Below, piece after piece: positions 42,771 to 53,836 of a stretch of 64,000 bases of DNA (position 1 is its first letter; each line of letters begins with the position of its first letter). The translations under genes were made by a program, and so were the position numbers. Below the pieces are notes generated by a model that was given only the letters and a program-made list of their open reading frames with translations, had not been told where the DNA came from and made no database searches. Origin of the DNA: Cryptomeria japonica (Eukaryota > Streptophyta > Pinopsida > Cupressales > Cupressaceae); contig NC_081413.1 in NCBI RefSeq assembly GCF_030272615.1, positions 722,949,649 through 723,013,648 of the forward strand, read 5' to 3'.

Positions 42771-43920
42771 ATATGACATAGGAGACTCTGCCATATAAAC
42801 TTTGATAACATTGTAAAGGCTAGTAAAATCAAGGTAGTTAGAGGATTGTTGGTGCTGAACAAACTAGAAAATACCTTGTGCAGAGAATATCAATTGGGGA
42901 AAATGTCTTCCTCAACCTTTAAAGGTAAATCTTTCACTGCTGACAACTTGCTTGATCTTGTGCATACTGATTTGTGTGGTCCTATGAAAACTAGAAGTGT
43001 GCAGGGTGATAGGTACTTCATGATTCTCACTGATGACTGCTCAAGAATGATGTGGGTCACATTCTTGAAAGACAAGTCTGAAGCTTTTGCAAAGTTCAAA
43101 GATTTTATAGCATTAGTGGAGAAGGAAAACGGTAAAAGGACCAAGTGCCTGAGAACTGATCAAGGAGGGAATTCACTTCCAGTGAATTCAACAAGTATTG
43201 TGAAGAATTTGGCATCAAGAGGCAACTATCTGCCCCCCGGACTCCACAGCAGAATGGCCTAGCAGAGAGGAATAACCAGATTGTGGTTGAAGTAGCTAGA
43301 ACCGTGTTAATTCAAGGAAAGGTAGCTCACACCTTTTGGAGAGAAGCGGTGAGCACTGTAGTCTACACAATGAACCGGGTACTCATCAAGAAAGGTAAGG
43401 ATATTGCACCGGTAAGAAACCTGTGGTTAGCTACTTTAGGGTATTTGGTAGCAAATATTACATCAAGAGGAGTGAACATCAGGGCAAGTTTGAAGCTAAA
43501 TGTGATGAGGGAATATTCTTAGGATATTCCACCAAGAGTAAATCTTTGAAGTGTTACAACAATAGGACTCAGAGAATTGTGGAAAGCATCAATGTGAGAG
43601 TTGGTGAAACCTCTGAGAAACTGGAGGAAACCGACAGTGAGCAAGCGGTAAATGAACCAGCTGTTAACTTCTAGGAACCGGTTGTCAGTCAACCAAGTAC
43701 CAGTAACAGTGTTCCCGAACCAGTGAATGCTGATACTGATGAAGATGAGGATGAAGAGGAAAAGCAAGAAGAACCAGTCAAGACCATTCCTCGGTATGTC
43801 AAATTGAATCATGATCCTAAGCAGATCATAGGAGATAAGGATGCAGGAATCCTTACAAGAAGGAAGATCAGAGAGAACTCATGTATGATCTCTGAACTTG
43901 AGCCTAAATCATTCTAAGAG
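42771..43920 (+). pseudogene. B integrase and linker to RT
   Basis: It begins with a second Trp-to-stop codon (W..W of the WLWH box are both stops). Then come the HHCC part (RLCHINFDNIV..CREYQLGK) and catalytic boxes DLVHTDLCGP and CLRTDQGG. A lost G in the GGGEF codons near 43166 shifts frame; AERNNQ holds the Glu. A further shift lies near 43410. The tail FRVFGSKYYIKRSEHQGKF and an acidic linker DTDEDEDEEEKQEE lead to PRYVKLNHDPKQIIGDKD. Stops occur at 43672 and 43915. Confidence 0.88.
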
Positions 43921-45423
43921 GCTCATAAAGATGAAGACTGGATCAAGGCAATGGAAGAGGAACCTGACCAGATAGAGAAAAATGGTACATGGTCCTTGGT
44001 ACCCAGATCGGAACATAAAAATGTCATTGGTACCAAATGGGTCTTCAGAAACAAGTTGAATGAGGATGGCACAGTGATTAGAAACAAAGCCAAATTGGTG
44101 TGCAAAGGATATGCCCAAGAAGAAGGAGAAGACTACGGAGAAACCTTTGCTCCTGTAGCCAGATTGGAAGGAGTCTGTATGCTTCTTGCATATGTAGCTT
44201 TTAAAGGATTCAAGGTATATCAAATGGATGTAAAATCTGCATTCCTAAATGGTGTACTTTAAGAGGAGGTGTATATAGAGCAACTAGATGGGTTTTCCCT
44301 ATCTGAAGATAGTGATATGGTATGCAGGCTACATAAAGCCTTATATGGTCTAAAGCAGGCACCTAGAGCATTGTTTGAACATCTGCATTCCCATCTTGTC
44401 AAGATTGGATTTGAGAGAACAAGTGAAGATAACAATATCTACTTGAAGTCTGAAGGAGATCAGGTCCTAATCTGTGAGGTTTTTGTTGATGACATTATTT
44501 TTGGTGGAGATGACAAGATGAGTCATGAGTTTGCTGATGAGATGAAGAAAGAGTTTGAGATGTCACTCATAGGGGAGATTAAGTTCTTCATTGGATTGCA
44601 GATCCAGCAGATAAAAGAAGGAATCTTTATCACTCAGTCCAAATATGTCAAAGAGGTGTTGAAGACCTTTGGCATGGAAGATAGCAAACCTGTTGGTACA
44701 CCGATGGTGACTAGTTGCAAATTATCAAAAGAGGATGATTCTGCATTGGTTGATGAGAAGGAATACCGGTCAATGATTGGTAAGTTACATTATGTAGTGC
44801 ACAACAGACAGGATATTGCACATGCAGTTGGCATTACTGCAAGGTTCTAGAAAAGTCCAAGAGAATCTCACTTGGTTGCAGTCAAGCGAATTCTTAGGTA
44901 TCTGAAGGGAACAGTTGATTATGGATTGTGGTACCCATACAACAATGATTTCAACCTAAAAGTATTCACATATGTTGATTGGGCAGGTAATGTGGATGAC
45001 CGGAAAAGCACAACCGGTGGTGCATTCTTTCTTGGTGGTAGACTGGTCTCATGGATGAGTAAGAAGCAGAGTTGTATCTCCCAGTCTATAGTGGAAGCAG
45101 AGTATGTTGCAGCTTTCATGAACTGCACTCAGACAATTTGGATGAAGCATGTATTAGATGGCTTCAAAATTCTTGTAGCTGAACCGGTAAGTATATTCTG
45201 TGATAACACAAGTGCTATCAATATTTCAAAGAATCCGGTTTTACATTCTAGAACCAAGCATTTTGAGCTTAAGTATCATTTCTTGAAGGAAAAGGTTCAG
45301 AATAAAGAGATTGCACTAGAGCATGTTTCCAGTAAGGAGCAGTTAGCAGACATATTCACCAAGCCTCTCCCAAAGGCTACATTTGTGCATTTAAGAGGTG
45401 AATTGGGGGTACTGCCCCTTTAG
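43921..45423 (+). pseudogene. B RT and RNase H
   Basis: One frame holds [28 protein letters not shown], a TAA at 44260, EEVYIEQLDGF, LYGLKQAPRA and the active site FVDDIIFGGDD, then IGLQIQQIKEGIFITQSKYV, where the Gln lost in C and D is kept. A TAG at 44848 follows ITARF. RNase H motifs are DDRKSTTGGAFFLG, EAEYVAAF, CDNTSAINISKNP and LADIFTKPLP. It ends at a normal TAG after LGVLPL at 45421. Confidence 0.9.
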
Positions 45424-45638
45424 GAGGTGAACTAAAAGTATTTGCTCCACATTAGTCAGGTATTGCATAGTCATTTTTTTTGTTGATTGATGTGTTGAAG
45501 GATGCTACTCCTCAGGGGGAGCAACATAATGGAACAGGGATGCTTGTGCCTCCACTTTGGCATTGTTGTCAAAGGAGGAGAAGAAGTGAAATGGAAAAGA
45601 TATCTTTGTATATTGCCATCAATGCCAAAGGGGGAGAT
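45424..45638 (+). other. B region between pol and 3' LTR, repeated polypurine tracts
   Basis: Purine blocks TCAGGGGGAGCAA (near 45512), TCAAAGGAGGAGAAGA (near 45570) and CCAAAGGGGGAGA (45624-45637) precede the LTR. No gene is seen in it. Confidence 0.8.
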
Positions 45639-47187
45639 TGTTGGCATTATGTGAACCGGTATGAGGACATAATGATATTGTATGTTGTCATTGATGTCAA
45701 TATGTGTGAAGAGAAGATAAAACCGACATATGTGATAACCGGTATATATGCCAAAGTGAAGTGGTATATGTGTTCTTGGTGAACCGGTATGTCAAGGTGA
45801 ACCGACATGTTGTTATGAGAACTGGTACATGGAACCCTTGTGTGACTACCGGTTGGTAAAGTCAGGGTTTCCGGTTGGAGCGCCTCAAGCCTGTGTGACT
45901 CAATCGATGATCTTTGTGTGATGAGTTAGCATGGTAATGGATAACAGATCGTGTTTCCACATAAGCCCTATGTGTGTGAAGGATCTTGCATGAAGAAGAC
46001 TATCCCTATCTTCCTCGGGAATGTGTGAAGTTTGTAAACGGTGATAACGCGTAATGGGTTATCAGCCGCCATGAAATCGGTGGAAAATGGATGATGGAGG
46101 AAGTCTTGAGATTGGATCAAGAACTGTTGCATTTAATGTAGTATGCTCAATGGTCAGGATTGAACCGTTTGAATTGCTTAACCTAACAGGTTTAGAGTTT
46201 AGGGTTTATGCTTCTGACCTGTTTGTTTACTATAAGGTCGATGTTGTGTTTCTTTCTAAAGTTGTTGGCAAAAGTTGTATGTGTGTATCCAAGGGAAGTG
46301 ATACGTGATTCTTGCCAGACCAAAGCAGAGAAGAGATACCTGCAAAGTGAATGTGCAGAAGGTGAAGAGGAGCCAAAGCGGATCTGCATTAGCATTGAGT
46401 GCTGTTACCAGATCATTGTAATTCCTATTGATCTTTAACCATTTCAACAGTTGTGAAATCCCTTAATAGGGTAGCCTTAATCGGCTTGATACAAATCCTT
46501 TAACAGGGTAACTCGAAGTTATTGAGTTCTGGGAAGCTATAGAGCTCTCGAGATCCTTTAGCTATTGAGTTCTTGAAATCCTCTAACAAGGTAACCCTAA
46601 CCAGGTTTAACCCTTAACTGGGTATTGTAGCCATCCCTTAACCGGGTGATCCCTAATAGGATCGGTTCCTAGCAAGACCTATTGTAATGTCTTTAATCGG
46701 ACAAGGCTCCTAGCAGAGTGGACTTCTAAAGAGTTCAAAAACAAGGTTGTGGGTATTCATCCCCACTGTTGTTTTTCCCAGTTGGGTTTCCACGTGAAAA
46801 ATATGTGTGTCATGTGTGATGCTTTTATCTTGTGATGCTTTGTTATTGCTTGTTAAGCATATGATGGTTCTGTGTTTTATGCCTGTCTATAAAACATATT
46901 GAACTAACTGTTGTGAAGATCTGATGAGAGATTACATGTTCATGCATGAGGGTGTAATGGTACTATAGTATTGAGCTAAGAGGAAAGCTAAGTGAGTAAC
47001 CGGTTTATGATTGTTTTAGTTGTTCTGGGTCTTATCGGTTGCACTCTGTTTCAACCAGTGTCACTGTTTGCCAGTCATTTGGAGTATTTGCTGTCAAACC
47101 AGTTTTGGACTGTATTTTTGTCTGTACTGATTCATCCCCCCCCTCTTAGTACCGGTTTGGTACTATTCTTTCATCATTGAGTTATCA
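45639..47187 (+). repeat. B 3' LTR
   Basis: 1549 bp partner of 32013-33537; ends GAGTTATCA, followed by the ATCAC duplication. Confidence 0.9.
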
Positions 47188-47207
47188 ATCACCATGAAGG
47201 AAAGTTG
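47188..47207 (-). pseudogene. Twenty-base island of element X's RT gene
   Basis: On the minus strand this reads the codons for TTFLHGD, the missing link between DVEEIDEKK at 62087 and LEEDIYMTQ at 32012. It lies between the target duplications of B (ATCAC) and G2 (AGTTG), and shows that both inserted into the same X gene only about 15 bp apart. Confidence 0.85.
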
Positions 47208-48308
47208 TGTAGACACTTAAAAATAATTATTTTAATTATTTTTAATTCCTCACATAATTAATTAATTAATTATGTTAATTAAAATTCTTCTCAATATTAA
47301 TTAAATATAATTAATATTGTCACTATAACATATGATTGATTTATTTAATAAATAAATCCCTTTCTTTATTCTTCTAAAAAATCAAATCCTCACAAATCTT
47401 CCTCTTAGCTAATTAATTTCAATTAATTAGTTAACCTACATGATTCCTACAAATCATCTTCTTAACTCATCATTAACCTAATAAATTCTTCTAGAAACTC
47501 CCTAAACTCACTTAACATTATTCTTCTAATTTTTTATTCCCTCTACTCATTCTCTCTCCTAGTCAAATTCTCCTACAAATATAAATCCCACGTAACATTT
47601 CCTCTAATCCCCCTCCTAATGAGTCGTTAATGGCTAATCATCATGATTAGTCACAAAGTCAACTCTTTGTCCTTTCATCTAGCCACTAACTTTAAATGCT
47701 CTTTTTCTAGATGAATGTAAGATTTTCAAAATCTCACATTCCTCTAGGCATTTCCCTCTTTTATTCTTCTAATCCCCATAATATCCGTTTTTGGAGAATT
47801 TTTAATTCCTCCAATGCATCTTGTAGAGTGTGGAGATACGAAATGCCTTTAAGGCATAATTCTTGGTCTCCACACCCTCTCTTGGACCTTGTGTGAGCTC
47901 ACAAGTAAATCTTAGCCCTTCATCTCGAATTCATCCTAGTCATCCGTTTTCCTCTCCTCTTCCTATAAAATTAGGGCTCCATCCCTTCATTCTAAACATC
48001 TTGAAATCCAGTAAGCTTATGCTGCCCTTTTGAGACCAGGAAATCATCTTGGCAACTTGATCATCTCATCCTTATCATTCATCCTTATCATTTGTGATCA
48101 ATATTGGAGAGTCATCCACATCCAACAAATCAAATGAGCACATCAAGTGGAGCATTATCAAGGGGGGCCTTCACTTCATCAAGCTCAATCTGAAGGAGAA
48201 GGTAAAATAGCAAGTTGAAATGGCCTTTTAATGATATTTTAACATTCTGCATGTTTATTTCGTTATGTTTTGATCAGTTTACCTTTCAAATCTATTTTCC
48301 CCTCTTCA
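47208..48308 (+). repeat. G2 5' LTR
   Basis: It begins with TTAATTAATTAATT-rich sequence; near the end is CATCTCATCCTTATCATTC. A TATAAAATTAGGG promoter-like box lies near 47964-47976. Confidence 0.9.
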
Positions 48309-48309
48309 T

Positions 48310-48330
48310 TTTGGCACGCCCAGTGGGACC
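48310..48330 (+). other. G2 putative primer binding site
   Basis: TTTGGCACGCCCAGTGGGACC directly follows the LTR. It is not the initiator-Met type used by the other elements here. The position and TGGC start fit a primer site. I do not assign the tRNA with certainty; an Arg tRNA is used by some Ogre elements. Confidence 0.65.
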
Positions 48331-48425
48331 CACGTCCCTAAGAACTAATGTTGTTGTGTTTTTAGGTTTTTGTGAGTTGTGAGACGCAGGTTCTAGAATA
48401 GTGCGACTGCAGAAAAAAAATAAAA

Positions 48426-48429
<4 letters not shown>

Positions 48430-48479
<50 letters not shown>
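48430..48479. repeat. TA microsatellite
   Basis: About 25 TA units in the G2 leader. Confidence 0.9.
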
Positions 48480-48481
<2 letters not shown>

Positions 48482-49045
48482 TTTTCGCAGGTTCCAGAAT
48501 CGCGGCTCTACATTTCTACGCGACAGCTCCTTATTCTGTTCTGTTTCTATTTTTTTTTAATGTTTCTGTTTCTGTTGCAGCACGACAACTCTGTTATCTG
48601 ATTTGTTATTTGATTTGTTGTCTACTCTATTTTAGTATAATTTGTGTGAAAGTAGGAGAGTATGCTCTTGTCTATATAGACAATCAGAAATCCAGACCTT
48701 TCACTTTTCTATTCTGTTTAGCACGACTGTATGCTCTGATCGTAGGAAAGTGTGAAAATAGGAGAGTATGCTCTTGTCTATCTAGACAATCAGAAATCTG
48801 GACCTTTGACACTTTTCTATCTATGTAGTGCTACTGTCTGCTCTGTTAATCTGTCTGAAAATTTTAGGCGCTAACTGTAGTCTGCATTTAATTTATTTAT
48901 TTTCTATTATCTGCTATGTTTAAATATAATCTGTCCGCCTGTAGGAAAGTGTGAAAGTAGGAGAGTATGCTCGTCTATCTAGACAATAAAAAATCCGGAC
49001 CTTTGACATTTTTATTTTATTCTGTTTAGTGCGACTATTTGCTCT

Positions 49046-49165
49046 GTTAAATCTAGGGTTTTTGTTTGCTCTGTTAAATCTAGAGTTTTTGTTTTGTTAA
49101 ATTTAGGGTTTATGTTCTGTTAAATTTAGGGTTTCTGTTTCGTTAAATCTAGGGTTTTAAATTTT
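49046..49165 (+). repeat. Five tandem GTTAAATYTAGGGTTT units
   Basis: Units start at 49046, 49073, 49096, 49119 and 49142 (spacing 27, 23, 23, 23). Confidence 0.85.
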
Positions 49166-49628
49166 TTTTTGTTTTTTCGCCATATCTTCTTTATCTTGAC
49201 TCCATTTTCCTCCAAACTTCACCAGATTCTCTGCATTGCCATTTTCCACATTTTCTTCCTTGGGGGCCTTATCTCAAAAATCCACTTTTTGAAGCCCAAA
49301 ATCCCATATTCCTCTATTTTTAGGGTTTGCCGTAACTTTTTCCCCTTTTATCCAATCACCTCCAAATTTTTTCCATATTATCCATCTCCAACTTTTGCTT
49401 CTTTGTCCCTCTTGGACAAATTTTCCCATTCCTTCATCTTTCCTCCAAAATCCTCATTTTACGCTTGCCTATCCCTTGGAAAGTGACAAAAACCTAGTCA
49501 AACCCCATTTAACCATCAAAACTTCCTTCAAATCCACATTTGTCATTAGTAAAAAAAAATTTATTCATGTTTTTCTATTCATTCCAAAAAAATTAAAAAA
49601 ATTAATATTTTTGTCATTTTGTTGCCTT

Positions 49629-49790
49629 TTGCAAGACGTTTGTTGAAGACTCTATTTTTCAAACTACTAATCAAGTTGTTTTGTAGGACGCTTTTTGAAG
49701 ACTCTATTTTTCAAACTACTAATCAAGTTGTTGTGTAGGATGTTTTTTGAAGACTCTATTTTTCAAACTACTAATCAAGTGGTTTTGCAG
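49629..49790 (+). repeat. Three tandem 52-bp units
   Basis: Each holds GAAGACTCTATTTTTCAAAC; starts of this motif are at 49645, 49697 and 49749. Confidence 0.9.
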
Positions 49791-50957
49791 ATTGCCTAGC
49801 TGATTCAACCAAATATTGTGCATTTATTTAAATTAGGCACCTAGATATTAATTAAAATGGAATGAATCATTGTCTTATGTGTCTTTAAGAAAAGTGTAAA
49901 GGTAGGAAAGTATGCTCTCGTCTTACTAGACGATCAGAAATCCAGACCCTCCGACCTTTTCTTGTTTGATTGTGTGTTTACCTCTAGCGGGCCTGCCCTC
50001 CCAACTTGCTCTTTTAGAAGGTAAGAGGGGAACGACCCAAGTGAGTACACTCGGACATGGGGTTCCCAACTCACTATAATAAATAGGCCATTGACTACAA
50101 AAGGGTTAATGGTTGGGGCTATATGAGAGTTCACTCTCACATTGGGTGCTTAGTAGGATCCTAGAGATCTCAATCATGCTTGCGTGACTACTAAGTTCTT
50201 GGTGCTTCGTTGGGCTATAGGCCTCAATTGCGCTTGCGCAACTTTGAAGGGTAGCTCCTAACAGGAAGACTTACTAAACACCTTGTTCATAGTGGCCAAA
50301 AACCTTCTAGTCATTGGTGCAGGAGGTCAGACCTCCGAAGCGGCCCATATTCTTACGGCCCTTAGTAGAGACACAAAGTTCGCCATGAGGAGTTTTCATG
50401 GGAATTGATGCTTGGCTGCCCTGAGAAGTGAGTGCCGTGGAGGGGAGCCAGTGGGGTCAAGCATCTAAGTGTCCGCTTGGGGTAAGTGTAGATGGGACAC
50501 CAATTGGGATCCAATGACTATTGTCCTTGCCAGCTTTAAGAATGTTGTATATGAGCATGAGTGTCTTTGAGATAATATGCATTTAATCATTGTGTTTGCT
50601 TTGTTTGATACATACTTGCCAAGAGTAGACTAAAAACAAATCACTATCCCCAAACACTTTGCAAAAATATTTGTCAAGACACAAACAAATTGTCCAAGTC
50701 ATTACCCACACCAAGTCCAAAATTGCGTCAAAACTCCGTCCGTCCCATTTTTCATAAGCCTAAGAGAGAAGCTAAGAGTGTATCCTCTACGTCAACATTC
50801 AAGTTTGTCCTTTGAAACACCTACTATCATTCAAATCAGGGTGGTCATATCCCTTCATACAACTTTCTATTTAAATAGATCCTTCATGTTCATGCCAAAG
50901 ACAACCTAGTCATCAAGTTTTCTTCTAAACCATCACTACCATACCTTCTTCATCAAT

Positions 50958-51706
50958 CATCCTCAAATTTCTTAAATCCTTTCATCCTCAAATTTCTTAA
51001 GTCCTTTCATCAAAAATTTCTTAAATCCTTTCATCACAAATTCTTTTCATCCTCAAATTTTTTAAATCCTTTCATCCTCAAATTTCTTAAGTCCTTTCAT
51101 CACAAATTTCTTAAGTCCTTTCATCCTCAAATTTCTTAAATCCTTTCATCCTCAAATTTCTTAAATCCTTTCATCAGAAATTTCTTAAATCCTTTCTTTC
51201 ATCACAAATTTCTCAAGTCCTTTCATCACACAAATTTCTTAAGTCCTTTCATCACACAAATTTCTTAAATCCTTTCATCCTCAAATTTGTTAAGTCCTTT
51301 CATCACAAATTTCTTAAGTCCTTTCATCCTCAAATTTCTTAAATCCTTTCATCACAAATTTCTTAAATCCTTTCTTTCATCACAAATTTCTCAAGTCCTT
51401 TTATCCTCAAATTTCTTAAATCCTTTCATCACACAAATTTCTTAAATCCTTTCATCCTCAAATTTCTTAAGTCCTTTCATCACACATTTCTTAAGTCTTT
51501 TCATCCTCAAATTTCTTAAATCCTTTCATCACAAATTTCTTAAATACTTTCATTCCAAATTTCTTAAGTCCTTTCATCCTCAAATTTCTTGAATCCTTTC
51601 ATCACAAATTTCTTAGGTCCTTTCATCACAAATTTCTAAAATCCTTCCATCACAAATTTTCTAAGTCATTTCATCACAATTTTCCTAAGTCTTTTCATCA
51701 CAAATA
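50958..51706 (+). repeat. Tandem array of about 30 pyrimidine-rich 24-25 bp units just before gag
   Basis: The unit is CATCCTCAAATTTCTTAA[A/G]TCCTTT, with a variant CATCACAAATTTCTTAA. It runs almost to the gag start at 51713. Units differ by small indels and CTC/CAC exchange. Confidence 0.92.
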
Positions 51707-51712
51707 TCGTGT

Positions 51713-53836
51713 ATGGTCGCAACTCGATCCCAAAAGAAAAAGATGGTTGATCAACAATATGGCATGTCATACATTGGTGTCCTATATGAAGATCCCACGC
51801 AAGATCATACACAAAGTGGGAAACCAAGCGATCAAGATCAAAGCCAAAATCTTGACATGGTTAACCAAGATGAACTTTATCCGGAAGTGCAAACTTTCCT
51901 AGTGGATTCTTATAACCAAGAGATGATGGAAAAGTTTATTAAACACAATCCTACTGCACTTCTGAAAACTCTTCTTGAACATGGAGCTCAACTTCCACCT
52001 GAATTTAATAGATCCGCTCTCGTCCAACAACCACAAGGAGACCTCGCTCCCACACAAAGTGTTGTACCTACTATTCAAACTCAATCAATTGCAGCCCCAT
52101 CAATCATCCAAGCCCAATCAATGCCACCCACGACACCTCCCACCACGGTCTCCATCCCACCTTCTTCCTCCTTACCATCCATACCACTATCAAATACAAT
52201 CTCATCCATTCTCCAACAAACTTCTATACCACCTCCTTCTATTCAACCACATATTTCTATTCCACAAACTTCCCTTTCTCCCAACAATGTCACAAATTTT
52301 ATCCGGACCGCATTCAATCCCGTCACAACAGTTGGCGGACCACAACCAACTATCACACAAACCCCAACGACATCAGTCATCACATCCCACGTTCCCACCT
52401 CCTCATCATATCAATATATTGGTGGTGGTGCACCTTCTTTGGTTCATCCAATTCTTGGGGCAAATACAATCAATCAATATCAAAGTCCACAACAAGACCT
52501 CATCAAGGAAATTCAAGACATGAAGAATATCATCAAAAACATGAAAGAAAAGACTAATAAAAGGAAAGCTTACTCATTCGAAGAGTTTTTCCCTTGTCCT
52601 TACGACCCATCTATATCAGTTGCACCATATCCCCTGGGATTTGAGATCCCTAAATTCACCAAGTATGAAGGCAAAGGAGACCCCCGCGACCATGTCTGAG
52701 AATTCCACATCTTATGCCAAGAAGTCTCCTATAGTGACCTTTATCTTCGTAGACTCTTTCCCAAGAGTCTCATGGGAGACACCCTGACATGGTTCTCATC
52801 TTTACCATGAGGTTCCATTGTCTCTTTTCCAGACTTAGCAAAACAATTGTGGCCCACTATGCATACAACATGGGTAATGATGTTTCTATGATGGACCTAT
52901 GTAATACAAAACAAAGGCCTGGAGAAACCTTCACCAATTTCCTACAAAGATGGCGACATCTTATCAAAAAATTCCAATGGGACATGCCAGAACAACATCA
53001 AATTGAACTATTTCAAAATAACTTGGTGCCTGAACTTTCAAGACCTTTAATATCTCAATGTATCAAATCCTTCCAAAAATTGACTGATAAGGGCCTCGCC
53101 CTCGAACGTGTCTTGTTGGAGGAAGGAACCTTGAAACATTACTAGAAGTCATCACAAATTTCTTCCTCTTATCATAACGATAAGCCAAAATTCTGGGCTA
53201 AAAATAAAAACGTGGTCAATGATGGTGTAACTGATGCAAAGTGGGTCCAAACCGTGGCTGCTCCCCCAAAATCCACCACCAATATTCATCAGTTCAACAA
53301 TCAAAATAATTAAAATCAATCTCAAAAACCTCACAACAATGTCTCAATCCAGGGACGACCACCCCGATCGAATAACAGGACTCCAAGAGATTTCGCTCCT
53401 CTTGCTGAGCCTATTGAAGTGGTGTTTCATAAAACTTGTCCAAGCAGATATAGTGGTTTTTCCAATCACTCGCCCGTTTGATCCCAATCAACCTAAACCA
53501 AGATGGTATAATGAAAATGAGTATTGTGAATACCATCGTATCAAGGGACATGATACATGAAAGTGTATGAAACTGAAGATCTACATACAAGATCTCATTG
53601 ATAGAGGTGAGATTGAGGTAGCAAATGCAAAACTCGGTAATAACAATGACAAACTCAAAATGTACCAAGAACCCTTCCCAAAGCATGACAAAGGAAAAGG
53701 CTCATCATCTAATGCAATGGGTTATGACTACGCTAATCACGTAACCAGTTTTGATTTTTTAGTAAGTTGCATTGAACCTATAGACAATCATGTCAATGTC
53801 ATAACCATCCAAGGAGTTAATCCTCCTTCTTCCTAA
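51713..53836 (+). pseudogene. G2 gag
   Basis: It starts MVATRSQKKKMVDQQYG seven bases after the tandem array. The first 328 codons (51713-52699) include a long Pro/Ser/Thr/Gln-rich middle part and a lysine-rich IKEIQDMKNIIKNMKEK segment, then KFTKYEGKGDPRDHV. A TGA interrupts it where Arg is expected. The capsid core continues FHILCQEVSYSD, LMGDTLTWFSSLP, AHYAYNMGNDVSMMDL, KQRPGETFTNFLQRWRHL and ELFQNNLVPELSRPL, the retrotransposon gag signature. One lost T near 52844 and several stops (near 52697, 53143, 53311 and 53558) break it. A zinc-binding CEYHRIKGHDT..KC motif lies near 53524-53566. Confidence 0.87.

Larger units (their letters stand above)
32013..47187 (+). mobile_element. Element B: Ty1/copia (Sirevirus-like) retrotransposon, contains C
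   Basis: LTRs 32013-33537 and 45639-47187 start TGTTGGCATTATG and end GAGTTATCA. The perfect target duplication ATCAC lies at 32008-32012 and 47188-47192. Primer site and polypurine tracts are in the expected places for plus orientation. The gag gene is split by element C (34145-41891). B itself lies inside element X's RT gene. Coding regions carry stops and three frameshifts. Confidence 0.92.
48331..50957 (+). other. G2 long 5' leader with several repeat families
   Basis: No conserved coding region is seen in 2.6 kb. It holds a TA microsatellite (48430-48479), dispersed copies of a GTAGGAGAGTATGCTC..AGACAATCAGAAATC block (near 48650, 48756, 48953 and 49900), five units of GTTAAATCTAGGGTTT (49046-49165) and three 52-bp units (49629-49790). 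Short leader ORFs (for example 49169-49486) have no motif. Confidence 0.7.

Noticed and set aside
49046-49165. Interstitial telomere repeat
   Set aside because: Only the core TTTAGGGTTT recurs, inside a longer 23-bp unit; no run of TTTAGGG.
50958-51706. CRISPR-like array
   Set aside because: Units are contiguous and similar throughout, with no unique spacers or cas genes, in a plant retrotransposon leader.
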